8,114 nt of DNA from CAKQOE01 sp963627215. Its GTDB lineage: Bacteria > Bacillota > Clostridia > Peptostreptococcales > Anaerovoracaceae. Position 1 is the first letter of the stretch. Every line of letters starts with the position of its first letter. The stretch spans positions 1 to 8,114 of the forward strand of contig CAVGAH010000095.1 in the NCBI GenBank assembly GCA_963627215.1, in the 5' to 3' direction. Below, one piece after another: positions 6,246 to 8,114 of this stretch. Below the pieces are notes generated by a model. It did not search any database and was not told the origin of the DNA. It was given only the letters and a program-made list of their open reading frames with translations. Position numbers and translations under genes: made by a program.

Positions 6246-6304
6246 AAAAAAACAGAAGCGGCTGTCACTCCCCTGACGATCATTGGGAGCGGCAGCCGTT
6301 TCTG
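6246..6304 (-). terminator. metY terminator
   Basis: A 20-position stem (6253-6272 with 6285-6304; two G-U pairs and one A-C mismatch, 12-nt loop) is followed on the minus strand by seven T residues. It lies about 115 nt past the metY stop codon and faces the tyrA terminator. Confidence 0.85.
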
Positions 6305-6419
6305 CGTATTGCAAGTTTATCTAGAATTTTAAGAAGGTAATGCGTTAATTTTAGTTTAAAAGTGAATCTTATTCGTTAATTTTATTCCATTTATTCCGTA
6401 ATTTCTGTTTGTGCCTTAA

Positions 6420-7709
6420 TTACTTTATAGCCTCAAAAGCCTTGTCAAGCGCTGCGATAAGGTCATCAACGTTCTCGATACCGATAGAGAGACGGATAGT
6501 GTTTGGCTTGATGCCCTGGTCAGCGAGCTCTTCAGTGTTGAGCTGTGAGTGAGTAGTTGAAGCAGGATGGATAACGAGTGACTTTACGTCTGCTACGTTT
6601 GCAAGGAGTGAGAAGATATCGAGGTGGTCGATAAACTTCTTTGCGTCGTCCTCGCTGCCCTTGATCTCGAATGTGAATATTGAGCCGCCGCCGTTAGGGA
6701 AGTACTTATTGTAGAGCTCATGGCTTGGCTCAGAAGCGAGTGAAGGGTGGTGAACTGCTTCTACCTGAGGGTGGTTGCTGAGGTATTCAACGATCCTGAG
6801 CGCATTCTGTACGTGACGTTCAACTCTGAGTGAGAGTGTTTCAAGGCCCTGGAGGAATATGAAAGCATGGAACGGAGAAAGTGTAGCGCCTGTGTCTCTC
6901 AGGAGTATAGCTCTGATGTATGTTACGAATGCTGCAGGACCTGCTGCTTCACTGAATGAAACGCCGTGATAGCTTGGGTTTGGCTCAGAGATCCATGGAT
7001 ACTTGCCTGAAGCTGCCCAGTCGAAGCTGCCGCCGTCGATAACAACGCCGCCTACTGCAGTGCCGTGACCGCCGATGAACTTAGTTGCTGAGTGAACAAC
7101 GATGTCAGCGCCGTATTCGAACGGTCTTACGAGGTACGGTGTAGCGAATGTAGAGTCTACTACGAGCGGAAGACCGTGCTTGTGAGCGATGTCTGCGATC
7201 TTTTCTATATCTGCAACGTTTGAGTTAGGGTTGCCTAAAGTTTCGATGTATAACGCCTTTGTGTTGTCCTGGATAGCTGCTTCGATAGCTTCAAAATCAT
7301 CAGGGTCAACGAATGTAGCGCTTATTCCGTAAAGCTGGAGCGTATGGGCGAGCAGGTTGTAAGTGCCGCCATAGATAGTCTTTGAAGCAACGATGTGCTC
7401 ACCGCCCTTTGCGAGAGCGAGTATAGTGTAGTTGATGGCAGCAGCGCCTGAAGCGAGGCCGAGAGCTGCAGTACCGCCTTCGAGAGCTGCGATACGCTGT
7501 TCGAATATATCCTGAGTAGGGTTTGTAAGTCTGCCGTAGATGTTGCCTGCGTCCTTCAGAGCGAAACGGTCAGCTGCGTGCTGAGAATCGTGGAACACGT
7601 ATGAAGTTGTAGCGTAGATAGGAACTGCTCTTGAATCTGTAACAGGATCTGCTGATTCCTGACCTACGTGAAGCTGCTTTGTTTCGAATTTCCAGTTTGT
7701 ATTTGCCAT
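6420..7709 (-). CDS. metY: O-acetylhomoserine sulfhydrylase (aminocarboxypropyltransferase)
   Basis: Predicted 429-aa PLP enzyme of the Cys/Met metabolism family (cystathionine gamma-synthase fold), cytoplasmic and usually tetrameric. It converts O-acetyl-L-homoserine and sulfide to homocysteine and acetate, direct sulfhydrylation for methionine synthesis. Visible residues: Y58-G-R60, which contact the PLP phosphate of the partner subunit; LEGGTAALGLASGAAA (77-92), the phosphate-binding turn; Y113, which stacks on the PLP ring; D185 in VVDSTFATP, pairing with the pyridine nitrogen; K210 in HSATKFIGGHG, the Schiff-base lysine; R406 in NTIRLSIG, the substrate carboxylate. The length and the extended mid-region (YPWISEPNPSYHG) fit MetY rather than the shorter MetB/MetC group. 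The start at 7709 has AGAGGT 8 nt upstream. It is preceded by a long leader with a small ORF and hairpins rather than an S-box riboswitch, and is followed by its own terminator. Sulfide donor preference is inferred from family. Confidence 0.95.
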   Translation of the reverse strand: MANTNWKFETKQLHVGQESADPVTDSRAVPIYATTSYVFHDSQHAADRFALKDAGNIYGRLTNPTQDIFEQRIAALEGGTAALGLASGAAAINYTILALAKGGEHIVASKTIYGGTYNLLAHTLQLYGISATFVDPDDFEAIEAAIQDNTKALYIETLGNPNSNVADIEKIADIAHKHGLPLVVDSTFATPYLVRPFEYGADIVVHSATKFIGGHGTAVGGVVIDGGSFDWAASGKYPWISEPNPSYHGVSFSEAAGPAAFVTYIRAILLRDTGATLSPFHAFIFLQGLETLSLRVERHVQNALRIVEYLSNHPQVEAVHHPSLASEPSHELYNKYFPNGGGSIFTFEIKGSEDDAKKFIDHLDIFSLLANVADVKSLVIHPASTTHSQLNTEELADQGIKPNTIRLSIGIENVDDLIAALDKAFEAIK

Positions 7710-7754
7710 TTTGTTTTACCTCTTTTTCTTTCTTAAATGTATAAATAATAATGT

Positions 7755-7873
7755 ACGAATGCGCCTTGCGCTGTTTTTGCGTCTGCCCGGCAGACGTCAG
7801 GCCCCTTCGGGCTTTGTTCTTATTGCATCTTTCTTTTTACAAGCATCTTTTTTTATCGGCGTATCACATTCGT
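7755..7873 (-). promoter_or_regulatory. Long-range stem in the metY leader
   Basis: On the transcript, ACGAATG (window 7867-7873) and CGCC (7858-7861) pair with the contiguous GGCGCATTCGT (7755-7765), leaving a 5-nt TGATA bulge. The 5' strand covers the last codons of the upstream small ORF and its stop codon falls in the bulge, so a ribosome there would block the stem. Inside lie hairpins GCCC/GGGC (7801-7812 region) and a 7-bp CGTCTGC/GCAGACG stem with loop CGG (7780-7796 region). The 3' strand also has a competing GCGC/GCGC hairpin. This suggests translation-coupled folding; the effect on metY is inferred. Confidence 0.45.
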
Positions 7874-7947
7874 CTTCGGCTCAGGAGCACCGGGAGAAGT
7901 ACGCTGTGGATATTGTCTGATTTTTTATCTGATGTGTAACTGTTCAT
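7864..7947 (-). CDS. Putative 27-aa leader peptide upstream of metY
   Basis: ATG at 7947 is preceded by AAAGGAGG with 5 nt spacing, the best ribosome binding site in the window. The ORF encodes a 27-residue peptide that begins MNSYTSDKKSD, continues through a Leu-rich LLPVLLS stretch and ends RRRM before TGA. Arginine codons are CGA, AGA, CGA; the only internal Met codon is the last sense codon. It lies about 55 nt after a predicted start site and 154 nt before metY in the same direction. It is not a recognised protein. The hydrophobic stretch is too short for a membrane span. It could be a regulatory leader peptide whose translation controls the downstream stem, a small functional protein, or a remnant of a lost gene. 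Confidence 0.5.
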   Translation of the reverse strand: MNSYTSDKKSDNIHSVLLPVLLSRRRM

Positions 7948-8007
7948 CCGATCCTCCTTTCTAATCTCTTTAACATATCTAAACGGTATGTTTGTTTCGA
8001 TGGTCTT

Positions 8008-8036
8008 ATTGTACGGTGTTTCTACGCTTTTGTCTA
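8008..8036 (-). promoter_or_regulatory. Probable promoter of the metY transcript
   Basis: On the minus strand TAGACA (8036-8031) and TACAAT (8013-8008), each one mismatch from consensus, are separated by exactly 17 bp. Transcription would begin near 8001, giving a leader of about 290 nt with the small ORF. Confidence 0.65.
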
Positions 8037-8053
8037 CTAATCAATAATTATTG

Positions 8054-8080
8054 TCAGTTATAACCTGAAGTTATAACTGA
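8054..8080. promoter_or_regulatory. Perfect 11-bp-arm palindrome, likely operator
   Basis: TCAGTTATAAC (8054-8064) and GTTATAACTGA (8070-8080) are perfect inverted repeats around CTGAA. The core ATAAC-N5-GTTAT is a T-N11-A-type dyad of the kind bound by LysR-family regulators. Its centre (8067) lies about 66 bp upstream of the predicted metY transcript start, the classical position of a LysR-type recognition site. A possible TATAAT on the minus strand at the window edge (8113-8108) would instead place the palindrome downstream of a second promoter. The identity of the regulator cannot be seen. Confidence 0.6.
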
Positions 8081-8114
8081 GCGATGAGGGCGCGCCTGCG
8101 CGCTAACATTATAT

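Noticed and set aside
6065..6332. Plus-strand ORFs across the tyrA 3' end and spacer
   Set aside because: They overlap terminators and hairpins, lack ribosome binding sites and have no protein-like composition.
7802..7820. Plus-strand terminator GCCCCTTCGGGCTTTGTTCTT
   Set aside because: No plus-strand gene is present upstream; the hairpin belongs to the structured metY leader on the other strand.
7710..8000. SAM (S-box) riboswitch in the metY leader
   Set aside because: The conserved S-box core sequences were not found on the minus strand; the leader holds a small ORF and simple hairpins instead.

Overview
The window reads as chromosomal DNA of an anaerobic Bacillota, most likely class Clostridia. 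The grounds are strong AGGAGG-type ribosome binding sites, an SLH-domain cell-surface protein, compact U-tailed terminators, mixed base composition and heavy use of ATA for isoleucine and AGA/AGG for arginine. Genus cannot be fixed from the sequence alone. Nothing here is a complete mobile element, phage or CRISPR locus.

Layout. Positions 1-124 hold a densely folded, tRNA-derived sequence whose two ends are fragments of a tRNA-Ser 3' end. Next come a terminator and an intact tRNA-Ser(GGA) on the minus strand (161-248). A divergent spacer leads to a UvrD/PcrA-like helicase (474-2930, plus strand) with unusual low-complexity insertions. A 237-bp spacer carries a tightly packed multi-branch hairpin element and then the promoter of an exported SLH-domain L,D-transpeptidase (3168-4853). 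A 379-bp spacer contains its terminator, a second hairpin, a good sigma-A-type promoter and a long leader with a 10-bp inverted repeat, leading to prephenate dehydrogenase tyrA (5233-6111). A 308-bp spacer separates tyrA from the convergent metY: it holds the tyrA terminator, a short direct repeat, GC-rich hairpins and the metY terminator. metY (O-acetylhomoserine sulfhydrylase) lies on the minus strand at 6420-7709. Behind it, to 8114, is an approximately 290-nt leader containing a 27-codon ORF with an excellent ribosome binding site, a promoter, and an 11-bp-arm palindrome centred about 66 bp upstream of the predicted transcription start.

The protein genes look like separate single-gene transcription units: DNA repair/transcription maintenance (helicase), cell-wall cross-linking (L,D-transpeptidase), tyrosine synthesis (tyrA) and sulfur assimilation/methionine synthesis (metY). 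They do not form a pathway. The most interesting material lies between genes: two multi-branch folded elements (9-123 and 2987-3106), the metY leader in which a small ORF's stop codon overlaps one strand of a long-range stem, and the palindromic operator-like site at 8054-8080.
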